Assembly (NCBI GenBank): GCA_045537065.1
Contig: JAZSOT010000040.1
Location: 1 to 12,475, forward strand
Reading direction: 5' to 3'
DNA: 12,475 bases
From: RGIG8709 sp045537065
GTDB lineage: Bacteria > Bacillota > Clostridia > Monoglobales > Monoglobaceae
Shown piece after piece: positions 1 to 7,670 of the stretch. A program made the position numbers and the translations under genes. Position 1 is the first letter of the stretch, and the number at the start of each line of letters is the position of its first letter. The notes below the pieces were generated by a model. It saw only the letters and a list, made by a program, of their open reading frames with translations. It had not been told where the DNA came from and did not search any database.

Positions 1-55
1 TAACGCCTTGTGCATAATACGGAAATTATATTAAATTAACGCAGAGGAGAAAATA
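1..55 (+). other. Leader segment upstream of the fruK-like gene
   Basis: This short stretch begins with TAA, which could be the stop of an upstream gene cut off by the window, but the frame cannot be known. The only clear signal is the ribosome binding site AGAGGAG at 43-49, six bases before the ATG at 56. I see no convincing promoter, so the kinase gene may be transcribed from further upstream, as in operons where a DeoR-type regulator precedes fruK. Confidence 0.5.
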
Positions 56-982
56 ATGATTTTAACTGTTACAGCAAATCCTACAATAGACAGAGTTTAT
101 TTTATAGATGACTTTAAAATTGGCAGAGTACACAGGGTGAACCAAATATCCCGTTCTGCAGGAGGAAAAGGAATAAATGTGGCACGTGTTGCAGGTCTTA
201 TGGGTATAAAAACTGCAGCAATGGGGTTTGTTGGCGGATATACAGGTGATTTCATTCAGGCTGAGATAGAAAAACAGGGAATAAAAAATCTATTCACACA
301 CATTGTGGGAGAAACCAGAACTTGTGTTAATATTTCCAATAAAAACGGTGTTTCAGGAGAGATTTTAGAAGAAGGACCTGTGATTTTGGAGGAAGAAAGA
401 AATCAATTTATAAAAGAATATTCTTCCTGCGTTAAGGATTATGATATTATTTGTGTTTCGGGAAGTCTGCCAAAAGGGCTTACAAGCTATTTTTATAAAG
501 AGCTTATCCAAATTGCAAGGGAAAACGGAAAGAAAATTATTGTGGATACCAGCGGGAATGTGCTTGAAGAAATACTTTCCGCAAGGCCATATATGGTCAA
601 ACCAAATCAGGACGAACTTTCTATACTTATGAATAAAGAAATCAAAACAGATGACCATATAAAAGAAGCCCTTTTCTATCTTTTTGAAAAAGGAGTAGAA
701 GTTCCATTTATATCTATGGGAAAAGATGGTGCTGCTGCATTGATAGACGGGTGCTTTTTAAGATTTTTTTCACCTGATGTTAAGGTGGTAAATGCTGTTG
801 GCTCGGGGGACAGCACTGTTGCAGGTGTTGCATCGGGACTTGATATGGGATATGACTTAGAAAAAGCTATAAAGCTTGGTATGGCATCAGGAACTGCAAA
901 CACGCAGTTTGAACAAACGGGAATTGTTACAAAGGAATTGGTAGAAAAATTTTATTCCAGAGTTACGGTTAAGAAGATTTAA
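56..982 (+). CDS. fruK: 1-phosphofructokinase family hexose kinase (PfkB superfamily)
   Basis: Cytoplasmic ribokinase/PfkB-fold sugar kinase. The family phosphorylates fructose 1-phosphate to fructose 1,6-bisphosphate (FruK), or tagatose 6-phosphate (LacC). The 308-residue length is usual for the family. Visible motifs are the N-terminal sugar-binding start (TANPTIDRVY, 6-15), the glycine-rich GGKGINVAR signature (36-44), VSGSLPKG (134-141), KPNQDEL (182-188), and the C-terminal ATP/anion-hole motif NAVGSGDSTVAG (246-257), in which Asp252 is the expected catalytic base. The ATG at 56 has AGAGGAG six bases upstream. FruK normally follows a DeoR regulator and precedes a fructose PTS; neither is in the window, and polA follows after 58 bases. 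The exact substrate therefore rests on family resemblance only, and tagatose-6-phosphate kinase is the main alternative. Confidence is high for the family and moderate for the symbol. Confidence 0.88.
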   Translation: MILTVTANPTIDRVYFIDDFKIGRVHRVNQISRSAGGKGINVARVAGLMGIKTAAMGFVGGYTGDFIQAEIEKQGIKNLFTHIVGETRTCVNISNKNGVSGEILEEGPVILEEERNQFIKEYSSCVKDYDIICVSGSLPKGLTSYFYKELIQIARENGKKIIVDTSGNVLEEILSARPYMVKPNQDELSILMNKEIKTDDHIKEALFYLFEKGVEVPFISMGKDGAAALIDGCFLRFFSPDVKVVNAVGSGDSTVAGVASGLDMGYDLEKAIKLGMASGTANTQFEQTGIVTKELVEKFYSRVTVKKI

Positions 983-1040
983 ATATACAGAGACTAATAT
1001 AGAGCCGGAATTATTTGTTATTTAAAGAAGGAGAACTTTT

Positions 1041-3653
1041 ATGAAAAAGTTATTAATTGTTGACGGAAACAGTATTTTAAACAGGGCATATTATGGCATA
1101 AGACCCCTCAGTGCCCCTGATGGAACACCTACAAATGCGGTTTACGGCTTTTTAAATATATTGTTTAAATATATGGATGAAGAAAGCTTTGACTATCTTG
1201 CGGTTGCTTTTGATGTGAAAGAAAAAACCTTCCGTCACAAAATGTACACAGAATATAAGGCTCAGCGAAAACCGGCTCCCGAAGATTTTATAAAACAGCT
1301 TCCTATTATAAAGGAAGTTTTGTCTGCAATGAATATTGCCTGCATTGAAAAACCGGGGTATGAAGCGGATGATATTATTGGAACTATCTCTGTTTTCTGT
1401 GACAGAGAGGGTGTTGAATGCCGGATTTTAACAGGTGATAAGGACGATTTGCAACTTGCAACAAAAAATGTTAAAATAAGTCTTGTAATCACAAGGATGG
1501 GAACAACGACCACAACCTTATATGATGAAGATGGTGTTATTGAAAAATACGGGGTGACTCCAAAGGAATTTATAGATGTTAAAGGTCTTATGGGTGATTC
1601 ATCTGATAATATTCCGGGGGTAAAAGGAATTGGCGAGAAAACTGCATTTTCCATTATCGGGGAATATAAAAGTATAGAAAATATATATGCAAATATTGAA
1701 AACTTAAATGCAACCCCATCTGTGAAGAAAAAGCTTGAAGAGGGGAAAGAGGATGCTTATCTTAGCAAAACTCTTGCAACAATTGATGTTAATGTTCCTA
1801 TTGACCTTGATTTTAAGGCTTTTGAAATAAAGGAATATAATAGTGATGCGTTGGCACAGCTTTTTGCAAGGCTTAATTTTAAGTCATTTATGGAAAAGCT
1901 TAACTTAAAAGCTGATGTAAAAACTGAAACTATGCCTGAATATGAAAAAATCCAGGCAGATTCAGCTCAAATGATTGAAAAGATAAAAGCGTCAAATGAT
2001 TTTGTGTATGGATTAAATGATAAATATTTTGTCATTCTTGATACAAACAAAAAAGACCAGCTTGTGTATGTAGAAAATCCTGCAAAGGAAGTATTAAATG
2101 CATTTTTTGAGAATGAAACTATAAGAAAAACAGCCCACGACATAAAGAGCGATATATTAATGCTTAACAAATTGGGAGTGGAATTTAAGGGAGAGTATTT
2201 TGACACTTTAATTGCATCATATATTCTGACACCCGAAAAATCCTCCTATAAGGTGGAGGACCTAGTTCTTCAATATTTAGGAATATCTCTTTCAAATGAG
2301 AACAAGGAAGAAGAAATTCAGCTTAGCTTTGATTTTGGTGACGAAGAAAAAAGTGACGATGTATTCTTTGATGAAGTATATGCAGTCTTTATGCTGAAAG
2401 ATGTTCTTAAGAAAAAGGCAGAAGAGAATGGACAGATGTATCTCCTTGAAAAAATAGAGTTTCCTCTTGTTAAGGTTCTTGCGGATATGGAAGCAGAGGG
2501 TGTTTTTGTTGATAAAAATGCACTTTTGGAATTTGGTGAAATTTTAACTAAAAGAATTATGGAGCTTGAGGAGATGATATATTCTTTTTCAGGAAAAGAG
2601 TTTAATATAAATTCTCCGAAACAGCTAGGCGAGGTTTTGTTTGAAGATTTGAAACTTCCTCACGGAAAGAAAACAAAAACAGGATATTCAACGGGAATTG
2701 ATGTTTTGAAAAAGCTTGAAAATGACCATGAAATTGTCCGTTATATAATGGAATACAGACATCTTGCAAAGCTGAAATCAACATATGTTGAGGGATTAAG
2801 TGCAGTTATATGCAAAGAGTCAGGCAGAATTCATTCAAGCTTTAACCAAACAGTAACAACAACAGGAAGAATAAGCTCAACAGAACCAAATCTACAGAAC
2901 ATTCCGGTAAGAACGGAAATAGGCAGAGAAATAAGAAGAATGTTTATTGCTCCTGAGGGGAAAGTTCTTATTGATGCGGACTATTCACAGATAGAACTGA
3001 GAGTACTTGCTCATGTTTCGGATGATAGGAATATGATTGATGCATTTAATTCGGATGCAGATATTCACAGCAAAACAGCTTCAATGGTGTTTAATCTTCC
3101 TCTTGATAAGGTAACATCTGTAGAAAGGTCAAGAGCAAAAGCAGTAAACTTTGGTATTGTTTACGGCATAGGTGAATTTTCACTTTCTCAGGATTTGAAA
3201 GTATCTATGAAACAAGCGAAAGAATATATTGACGGATATTTCAGAACATATCCGAAAATCAAGAGCTTTATGGATGAGACTATTAGTATGGGCAGAGAAA
3301 AAGGTTATGTAAAAACCATGTTTGAAAGAAGAAGATACCTACCCGAACTTAAAGCCACCAATAAGAATATTCAGGCATTCGGCGAAAGAATGGCAATGAA
3401 TGCACCTATTCAGGGAACGGCAGCTGATATAATAAAAATTGCAATGGTTAATGTTTATAATAAGCTGAAAGAGAATAATCTTAAATCGAAGCTAATTCTT
3501 CAGGTGCACGACGAACTTATTATAGAAGCACCTCTTGATGAGGAAGAGCAGGTAAAAAATATTTTAAAATGTGAAATGGAAAATGCAATAGCTTTAAGTG
3601 TTCCTTTAAAGGTTGATATGAATACGGGAAAAAGCTGGTATGATACAAAATAA
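1041..3653 (+). CDS. polA: DNA polymerase I with degenerate proofreading domain
   Basis: Repair and Okazaki-fragment-processing polymerase, full length at 870 residues. The 5' nuclease domain (about 1-290) keeps its acidic metal ligands: LIVDGN with Asp8, YEADDIIG (107-114), TGDKDDLQL (131-139), and the helix-hairpin-helix segment GLMGDSSDNIPGVKGIG (182-198). The middle domain (about 300-470) has the 3'-5' exonuclease position, but the Exo I Asp-x-Glu is replaced by a YGLND-like stretch near 323-327. The Exo III Tyr-x3-Asp is also missing (DEVYAVFML, 444-452), so proofreading is probably lost, as in Bacillus and Thermus Pol I. The polymerase domain has motif A DADYSQIELR (645-654), O-helix RAKAVNFGIVYG (698-709, with Phe704), and motif C QVHDE (821-825). 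The ATG at 1041 has AAGAAGGAG seven bases upstream. coaE follows 16 bases after the stop, the start of a probable four-gene operon. Confidence 0.98.
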   Translation: MKKLLIVDGNSILNRAYYGIRPLSAPDGTPTNAVYGFLNILFKYMDEESFDYLAVAFDVKEKTFRHKMYTEYKAQRKPAPEDFIKQLPIIKEVLSAMNIACIEKPGYEADDIIGTISVFCDREGVECRILTGDKDDLQLATKNVKISLVITRMGTTTTTLYDEDGVIEKYGVTPKEFIDVKGLMGDSSDNIPGVKGIGEKTAFSIIGEYKSIENIYANIENLNATPSVKKKLEEGKEDAYLSKTLATIDVNVPIDLDFKAFEIKEYNSDALAQLFARLNFKSFMEKLNLKADVKTETMPEYEKIQADSAQMIEKIKASNDFVYGLNDKYFVILDTNKKDQLVYVENPAKEVLNAFFENETIRKTAHDIKSDILMLNKLGVEFKGEYFDTLIASYILTPEKSSYKVEDLVLQYLGISLSNENKEEEIQLSFDFGDEEKSDDVFFDEVYAVFMLKDVLKKKAEENGQMYLLEKIEFPLVKVLADMEAEGVFVDKNALLEFGEILTKRIMELEEMIYSFSGKEFNINSPKQLGEVLFEDLKLPHGKKTKTGYSTGIDVLKKLENDHEIVRYIMEYRHLAKLKSTYVEGLSAVICKESGRIHSSFNQTVTTTGRISSTEPNLQNIPVRTEIGREIRRMFIAPEGKVLIDADYSQIELRVLAHVSDDRNMIDAFNSDADIHSKTASMVFNLPLDKVTSVERSRAKAVNFGIVYGIGEFSLSQDLKVSMKQAKEYIDGYFRTYPKIKSFMDETISMGREKGYVKTMFERRRYLPELKATNKNIQAFGERMAMNAPIQGTAADIIKIAMVNVYNKLKENNLKSKLILQVHDELIIEAPLDEEEQVKNILKCEMENAIALSVPLKVDMNTGKSWYDTK

Positions 3654-3669
3654 AAAAGCAGGGATTTTT

Positions 3670-4251
3670 ATGAAAATTATTGGAGTAACAGGAGGCATAG
3701 GCTCAGGGAAAAGCACTGTCTCAAATATGTTCAGGCAGTTTGGAGCAGACGTTGTTGACGCAGATGAAATTTCAAGGAATGTAACGAAAAAAAACGGCAG
3801 TGCATTCTTAGATATAGTACGTAATTTCGGTGAAGAAATTCTGCTGGAAGACGGAGAGATAGATAGAAAAAAGCTTGGACAAATTGTTTTTTCGGATAAA
3901 AATAAGCTTGCGGTTTTAAATAAAATAACCCATAAATATATTTTTATAGAAATGGAAAAAAGAATAAAGGAAAGCAAGGCAGAAATTATTATACTTGATG
4001 TTCCCTTGTTGTTTTCAAAAGATTTTAGGATTAAATATGATTATTCTGTGGGAGTCACGGCGAATATAAGTGAAAGAATAAAAAGAGTGAAAAATCGTGA
4101 TGGTTTAACAGAAAATGAAATTTTAATGAGGATAGAAAAACAGATAAGCGATGATGAGCTTGAAGAAAAAGCAGATTTCATTATAGAAAATAATGATTAT
4201 AACAAAACGTTAAAAAGTGTTGAGCAAATATTGAAAATAGTTAAAGGATGA
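3670..4251 (+). CDS. coaE: Dephospho-CoA kinase
   Basis: Catalyses the last step of coenzyme A synthesis, ATP-dependent phosphorylation of the ribose 3'-hydroxyl of dephospho-CoA, in the cytoplasm. The 193-residue P-loop NTPase matches the usual family length. It starts with the canonical MKIIGVTGGIGSGKS, with the Walker A loop at residues 8-15, then the substrate-site DADEI (30-34), DVPLLFS (110-116) and the lid region with RIKRVKNRDGL (136-146). I chose the ATG at 3670 because CAGGGA lies at a good distance upstream and the protein then begins exactly where the family does. An ATG at 3640 inside the polA end would add ten residues unlike the family and has no good ribosome binding site. polA-coaE adjacency is common in Firmicutes. 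The 3' end carries the ribosome binding site of the next gene. Confidence 0.96.
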   Translation: MKIIGVTGGIGSGKSTVSNMFRQFGADVVDADEISRNVTKKNGSAFLDIVRNFGEEILLEDGEIDRKKLGQIVFSDKNKLAVLNKITHKYIFIEMEKRIKESKAEIIILDVPLLFSKDFRIKYDYSVGVTANISERIKRVKNRDGLTENEILMRIEKQISDDELEEKADFIIENNDYNKTLKSVEQILKIVKG

Positions 4252-4256
4252 TTTAA

Positions 4257-4841
4257 TTGGCAGGAAGAAGAAAAAAAAGAGGGTGTCTTAAGTTTTTGTT
4301 TCTTTGCGGGATAACAGTATTTTTACTTTTCTTTGTTATCGGCGAGGGAAGAGAAAAAATCCTTGAATATATGTATCCTCTTAAATATAGCGACCTGGTT
4401 GAAAAATATTCGGATGAAAATAATCTTGATAAATATCTTGTTTATTCGGTTATAAGAACAGAGAGCAAGTTCAAAGAAGATGCCACATCAAGTGTTGGAG
4501 CTAAGGGGCTTATGCAGCTTATGGACTCAACGGCTGCGGATTGTAATATAAAAGGCGGCTTCGGGTATAATATTCCGGAGGAGATATATAAACCGGATGT
4601 TAATATATCCCTTGGTTGCTATTATCTTAAAAAACTTATAGATACTTATGACGGGGATATTTCTCTTGCTATAACAGCCTATAATGGCGGAGCAGGAAAT
4701 GTTGGAAAATGGCTTAAGGACGAAAATCTTACAGATGGAGACGGAGGGCTTATTGATATTCCCTTTGAAGAAACAAAAGGCTATGTTGACAAAGTATTAG
4801 ATGCTTATAATAAATATACTAACATATATAACGGGAGGTAA
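4257..4841 (+). CDS. Membrane-anchored lytic transglycosylase, SLT type
   Basis: Peptidoglycan-cleaving lytic transglycosylase that forms 1,6-anhydromuramoyl ends, acting outside the membrane. The 194 residues open with a very basic cytoplasmic tail (RRKKR, 4-8) and one hydrophobic segment (about 11-28) that should act as an uncleaved anchor. The lysozyme-like SLT domain fills the rest: catalytic Glu69 in IRTESKF, GAKGLMQLM (81-89), the AYNGGAGNV signature (141-149) and ETKGYVDKV (172-180). The start is TTG at 4257. It is supported by AAAGGA at 4244-4248, overlapping the coaE stop and eight bases from the TTG, and by the absence of an ATG that would keep the anchor. The gap to coaE is only 5 bases, so translation is probably coupled. 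The gene sits in the polA-coaE cluster, where small SLT proteins are often found in clostridia. It contains an A8 run at codons 5-8. Confidence 0.92.
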   Translation: MAGRRKKRGCLKFLFLCGITVFLLFFVIGEGREKILEYMYPLKYSDLVEKYSDENNLDKYLVYSVIRTESKFKEDATSSVGAKGLMQLMDSTAADCNIKGGFGYNIPEEIYKPDVNISLGCYYLKKLIDTYDGDISLAITAYNGGAGNVGKWLKDENLTDGDGGLIDIPFEETKGYVDKVLDAYNKYTNIYNGR

Positions 4842-4846
4842 AGCAA

Positions 4847-6241
4847 ATGAAATATGAAGAACTTACAATAAAAAATGAAAACGGATTTTTAAATCTTGAT
4901 AAAGGAGAAAAAGAGAAAATCTTTGATTTTTGTGAGGCCTACAGAAAGTGTATATCTCTTTGCAAAACAGAAAGAGAATTTGCAGATGAAGCAAAAAGAG
5001 TCCTGGAAAAGGCAGGTTTTGTTCCTGTAGAGACGGTTTCCTGTTTGAAATCAGGAGACAGAGTTTATCAGATAAACAGGGGGAAAGGTATTTTTGCGGC
5101 AGTTATCGGCAATGAAAAAATAACCGAGGGTATTAATATTGTTGGTGCTCATATTGACTCACCCCGTCTTGATTTAAAACAAAATCCCATCTATGAGGAG
5201 TCTGGCTTTGCATATTTTAAGACCCAGTATTATGGGGGAATTAAGAAATATCAGTGGCTTACAATTCCTCTTTCAATTCACGGAGTTATAGTGAAAAAGG
5301 ACGGAACACAGATAGAGGTTTCAATAGGTGAAAAAGAGAATGAGCCTGTATTTACAATTTCGGATTTATTGCCTCACCTTGCCCAGGACCAGTCACAGAA
5401 AAAGGTTACCGATGCATTCCCAGGTGAAAATTTAAACGTTATTCTAGGAAATATCCCCGACTGTGATGAGGATGCCAAGGATAAGGTTAAATATGCGGTA
5501 TTAAAGCTTTTGAATGAGAAATATGATATAACAGAAATTGATTTCGTAAGCAGTGAAATTGAAATTGTTCCAACAGGTGATGCAAGAGACCTTGGATTTG
5601 ACCGCAGTATGATTTTGGGATATGGACACGACGACAGAGTATGTGCATATCCTGCACTCAAAGCATTAGCAGCTCTTAAAAATACTGAAAAAACTGCAGT
5701 TTGTCTTCTGGTTGATAAGGAAGAGGTTGGCAGTATGGGAAGCACAGGTATGAAATCAGAATTTTTTGATTATATGGTTGCAAGGCTTATTAAGCTTAAA
5801 GAAGGGGAATATGATGAGCTTATGCTTAAAGAAACCTTCTCAAAGTCAATGTGTCTTTCTGCTGATGTTGGGGCAGCCTTCGACCCGCAGTTCCCAGAGG
5901 TTTATGAAAGAAGAAATGCGCCGTTTGTAAATAATGGTCTTATGATAACAAAATACACAGGAGGTAAAGGAAAAGGCGGTTCCAGTGATGCCAGTGCGGA
6001 GTTTGTTGCAAAGGTAAGAAATATTTTTGACGAAAACGGAGTTAAGTGGCAAACAGGCGAGCTTGGAAAAACCGATGTTGGCGGCGGAGGAACTATTGCG
6101 CAGTTTGTTGCAAATAAGAATATTGATATAGTTGATTGCGGAGTAGCCCTGCTTTCAATGCACGCCCCTTATGAAATTGCAGGAAAGTTTGATATTTATT
6201 CTGCATATAAAGGATATAAGGCGTTCTACGAAGCTGAATAA
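4847..6241 (+). CDS. M18 family aminopeptidase (aspartyl aminopeptidase-like)
   Basis: Cytoplasmic di-zinc aminopeptidase of peptidase family M18, which removes N-terminal residues, often acidic, from peptides. At 464 residues it fits the clostridial M18 aminopeptidase 1 length. Expected metal and catalytic residues can be placed in order: His102 in VGAHIDSPRLD, Asp262 in GYGHDDRVCAYPAL (258-271), the Glu pair 292-293 in VDKEEVGSMGSTG (289-301), Asp340 in LSADVGAAFDP (337-347), and His439 in SMHAPYE (437-443). The KYTGGKGKGGSSDAS segment (369-383) is also typical. The ribosome binding site GGGAGG (4834-4839) overlaps the stop of the preceding gene, and the ATG lies 5 bases after that stop, so it belongs to the polA operon. 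The stop codon touches the promoter of mgsA, and I see no terminator between them. Substrate preference cannot be read from the sequence. Confidence 0.95.
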   Translation: MKYEELTIKNENGFLNLDKGEKEKIFDFCEAYRKCISLCKTEREFADEAKRVLEKAGFVPVETVSCLKSGDRVYQINRGKGIFAAVIGNEKITEGINIVGAHIDSPRLDLKQNPIYEESGFAYFKTQYYGGIKKYQWLTIPLSIHGVIVKKDGTQIEVSIGEKENEPVFTISDLLPHLAQDQSQKKVTDAFPGENLNVILGNIPDCDEDAKDKVKYAVLKLLNEKYDITEIDFVSSEIEIVPTGDARDLGFDRSMILGYGHDDRVCAYPALKALAALKNTEKTAVCLLVDKEEVGSMGSTGMKSEFFDYMVARLIKLKEGEYDELMLKETFSKSMCLSADVGAAFDPQFPEVYERRNAPFVNNGLMITKYTGGKGKGGSSDASAEFVAKVRNIFDENGVKWQTGELGKTDVGGGGTIAQFVANKNIDIVDCGVALLSMHAPYEIAGKFDIYSAYKGYKAFYEAE

Positions 6242-6242
6242 T

Positions 6243-6271
6243 TTGACAATGAACATCCTTTTTGGTATAAT
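6243..6271 (+). promoter_or_regulatory. Consensus sigma-A promoter for mgsA
   Basis: TTGACA at 6243-6248 and TATAAT at 6266-6271 are both exact consensus hexamers separated by exactly 17 bases. The -35 box starts within the stop codon of the aminopeptidase gene. Transcription should begin near 6277-6279, at the edge of the AAGGAG ribosome binding site (6278-6283), giving a leader of only about 10-15 bases. The exact start point is inferred. Confidence 0.88.
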
Positions 6272-6291
6272 ATGAAAAAGGAGTGAAAATG

Positions 6292-6756
6292 ATGAACTTT
6301 GTAGAAATGACTATAGGTAAACAGAAAAATATAGCGCTTATTGCCCATGACGGAAAAAAGGAAGACCTTATTAACTGGTGCAACAAGCATAAAGATATTT
6401 TAAGCCACCATTTTTTATGCGGAACAGGAACAACCGCAAGAATGCTGGCGGATAGAACAGGTCTTCCCGTAAGGGGATATAACAGCGGTCCATTAGGGGG
6501 CGATTTGCAAATAGGTGCAAAAATTGTTGAGGGGAGAATAGATGTTATAATCTTTTTCTCAGACCCGCTCACAGCACAGCCTCACGACCCTGATGTTAAA
6601 GCACTTCTAAGAATTGCACAGGTTTATGATATTCCTATTGCAAACAACACGGCATCTGCGGATTTTATTATTAAATCATCACTTATGGATGAAGAATATA
6701 ATCATAAGATAATAGATTTTAATAAGACAATAGCAGAAAGAGCGAGTACATTATAA
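6292..6756 (+). CDS. mgsA: Methylglyoxal synthase
   Basis: Converts dihydroxyacetone phosphate to methylglyoxal and phosphate, a glycolytic bypass used when phosphate is short or sugar phosphates build up. With the ATG at 6292 (154 residues) every catalytic position falls at the Escherichia coli number: His19-Asp20 in IAHDGKK, Asp71 in SGPLGGDLQIG (65-75), and Asp91, His98 and Asp101 in SDPLTAQPHDPD (90-101). AAGGAG at 6278-6283 is eight bases from this ATG and five from an alternative ATG at 6289, which would add one Met. A GTG at 6283 lies in the ribosome binding site itself and is unlikely. The gene has its own consensus promoter and a strong terminator, so it can be expressed as a single-gene unit, though read-through from the polA operon is also possible. 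Confidence 0.96.
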   Translation: MNFVEMTIGKQKNIALIAHDGKKEDLINWCNKHKDILSHHFLCGTGTTARMLADRTGLPVRGYNSGPLGGDLQIGAKIVEGRIDVIIFFSDPLTAQPHDPDVKALLRIAQVYDIPIANNTASADFIIKSSLMDEEYNHKIIDFNKTIAERASTL

Positions 6757-6761
6757 GAAAT

Positions 6762-6796
6762 AAAACTCGGCAGATTTTTGGTCTGCCGAGTTTTTT
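6762..6796. terminator. Bidirectional intrinsic terminator between mgsA and the deacetylase gene
   Basis: A 13-bp perfect stem pairs 6762-6774 with 6782-6794 around a 7-base loop. Its core is ACTCGGCAGA against TCTGCCGAGT. The plus strand ends in six T, and the A-run on the left arm gives a T-run on the minus strand. It therefore serves both convergent units. The right side overlaps the stop codon of the minus-strand deacetylase gene. Confidence 0.93.
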
Positions 6797-7670
6797 ATAA
6801 CTTATTTTTTGTTAGTATCTTTTCAACTGAAACAGATGGAGTTCTTATGCATCTTTTCATCATATAAAGACAGTTTTCATCTTTTGAAACATTATTTATT
6901 CCGCTTTCGCAGGAAAGACTGCATTTGAAGCCCATTTCTTTAATAATGTCATAAGATGCTTCCGAAACACTGCCGAAAGGATATGTATAGGTGGAGGGGG
7001 TCTGATTCATTTTTTCTTCAAAGTTTGTTTGAAGCTTTTTAAGGTCTTCTGTCAGGACTTTTTTATATTCTTCCTGACTTTCTCCCTTTTTCTTTTTGCT
7101 TCCGTTTCTGCCTTTGTCTGTGGAGTGGAGATTATAGGAATGGTTTTGCAGTTCAATAACTCCTGATGTGGACATTTCCTTTATATCATCCCAGGTAACA
7201 TGGGAATAGTTTTCGTTTTTTTCTCCATTTTCCGTATATAAATCAGTGTAATATCCAATAACCGATAAAACTCCTCTATAGCCGTATTCCTTAAGAAGAG
7301 GGTATGCATAAACATAGTTATTATAATATCCGTCATCAAAGCTTAGAACGATAGGCTTTTCGGGAAGAGGCTTGTTATCGTAAACGTATGCCACCAAATC
7401 TTCCATAACCACGGTGTTGTAGCCTTTTTCTTTGAGATATTTAAGGTCTTCTTCAAACTGATTTTCGGTAACAATAAATTTACTGCTTCTAGAGTTTGTT
7501 TTTAAGATATTGTGATACATAATTATAGGAACGCAAACAGTATCTGTTGCACTTTCAGTTGAAGACGGGACAGCCTTCTTTGAACTAAATTGAATAAATC
7601 CGAATGCTGCCACAATCATTGCGACTATTGCAAAATAGGATATTATAGTTTTCATTTTGATAACATACAT
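6795..7670 (-). CDS. Polysaccharide deacetylase (CE4, NodB domain), membrane-anchored
   Basis: Carbohydrate esterase family 4 enzyme of 291 residues, predicted to remove acetyl groups from an extracellular glycan; the glycan (peptidoglycan, poly-GlcNAc or other) cannot be told. One hydrophobic segment (about 7-27) should anchor it or act as a signal; there is no lipobox cysteine. The NodB core begins with PIIMYHNI (48-55). Motif 1 is SFDDGY (110-115) with the general-base and metal-ligand Asp pair. Motif 2 is HSYNLH (177-182), a His-x4-His spacing as in PgaB/IcaB-like members rather than the His-x3-His of PgdA-like ones. Motif 3 is YPFG (230-233). A basic, polar stretch near 187-205 (GRNGSKKKKGESQ) lies between motifs 2 and 3. 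The ATG at 7670 overlaps the stop of the M23 gene (TGATG), and GGAGG lies nine bases upstream inside that gene, so the pair is translationally coupled. Confidence 0.92.
   Translation of the reverse strand: MYVIKMKTIISYFAIVAMIVAAFGFIQFSSKKAVPSSTESATDTVCVPIIMYHNILKTNSRSSKFIVTENQFEEDLKYLKEKGYNTVVMEDLVAYVYDNKPLPEKPIVLSFDDGYYNNYVYAYPLLKEYGYRGVLSVIGYYTDLYTENGEKNENYSHVTWDDIKEMSTSGVIELQNHSYNLHSTDKGRNGSKKKKGESQEEYKKVLTEDLKKLQTNFEEKMNQTPSTYTYPFGSVSEASYDIIKEMGFKCSLSCESGINNVSKDENCLYMMKRCIRTPSVSVEKILTKNKL

Noticed and set aside
1262..1654. Antisense open frame of 130 codons within polA
   Set aside because: It lies wholly inside a strongly conserved gene, has no SD and its translation looks like reverse-complement noise. 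The same holds for the antisense frames at 3606-3977, 5374-5745 and 6093-6572.
3640..3669. Upstream ATG for coaE overlapping the polA end
   Set aside because: It adds ten residues before the canonical MKIIGVTGG start and has no well-placed ribosome binding site, while the ATG at 3670 does.
3787..3794. A8 run in coaE as a possible phase-variable tract
   Set aside because: Runs of this length are expected in a genome this AT-rich and the gene is essential, so switching is implausible.
6283..6291. GTG start for mgsA at 6283
   Set aside because: Its G is the last base of the AAGGAG ribosome binding site. The ATG at 6292 places every catalytic residue at the E. coli position.
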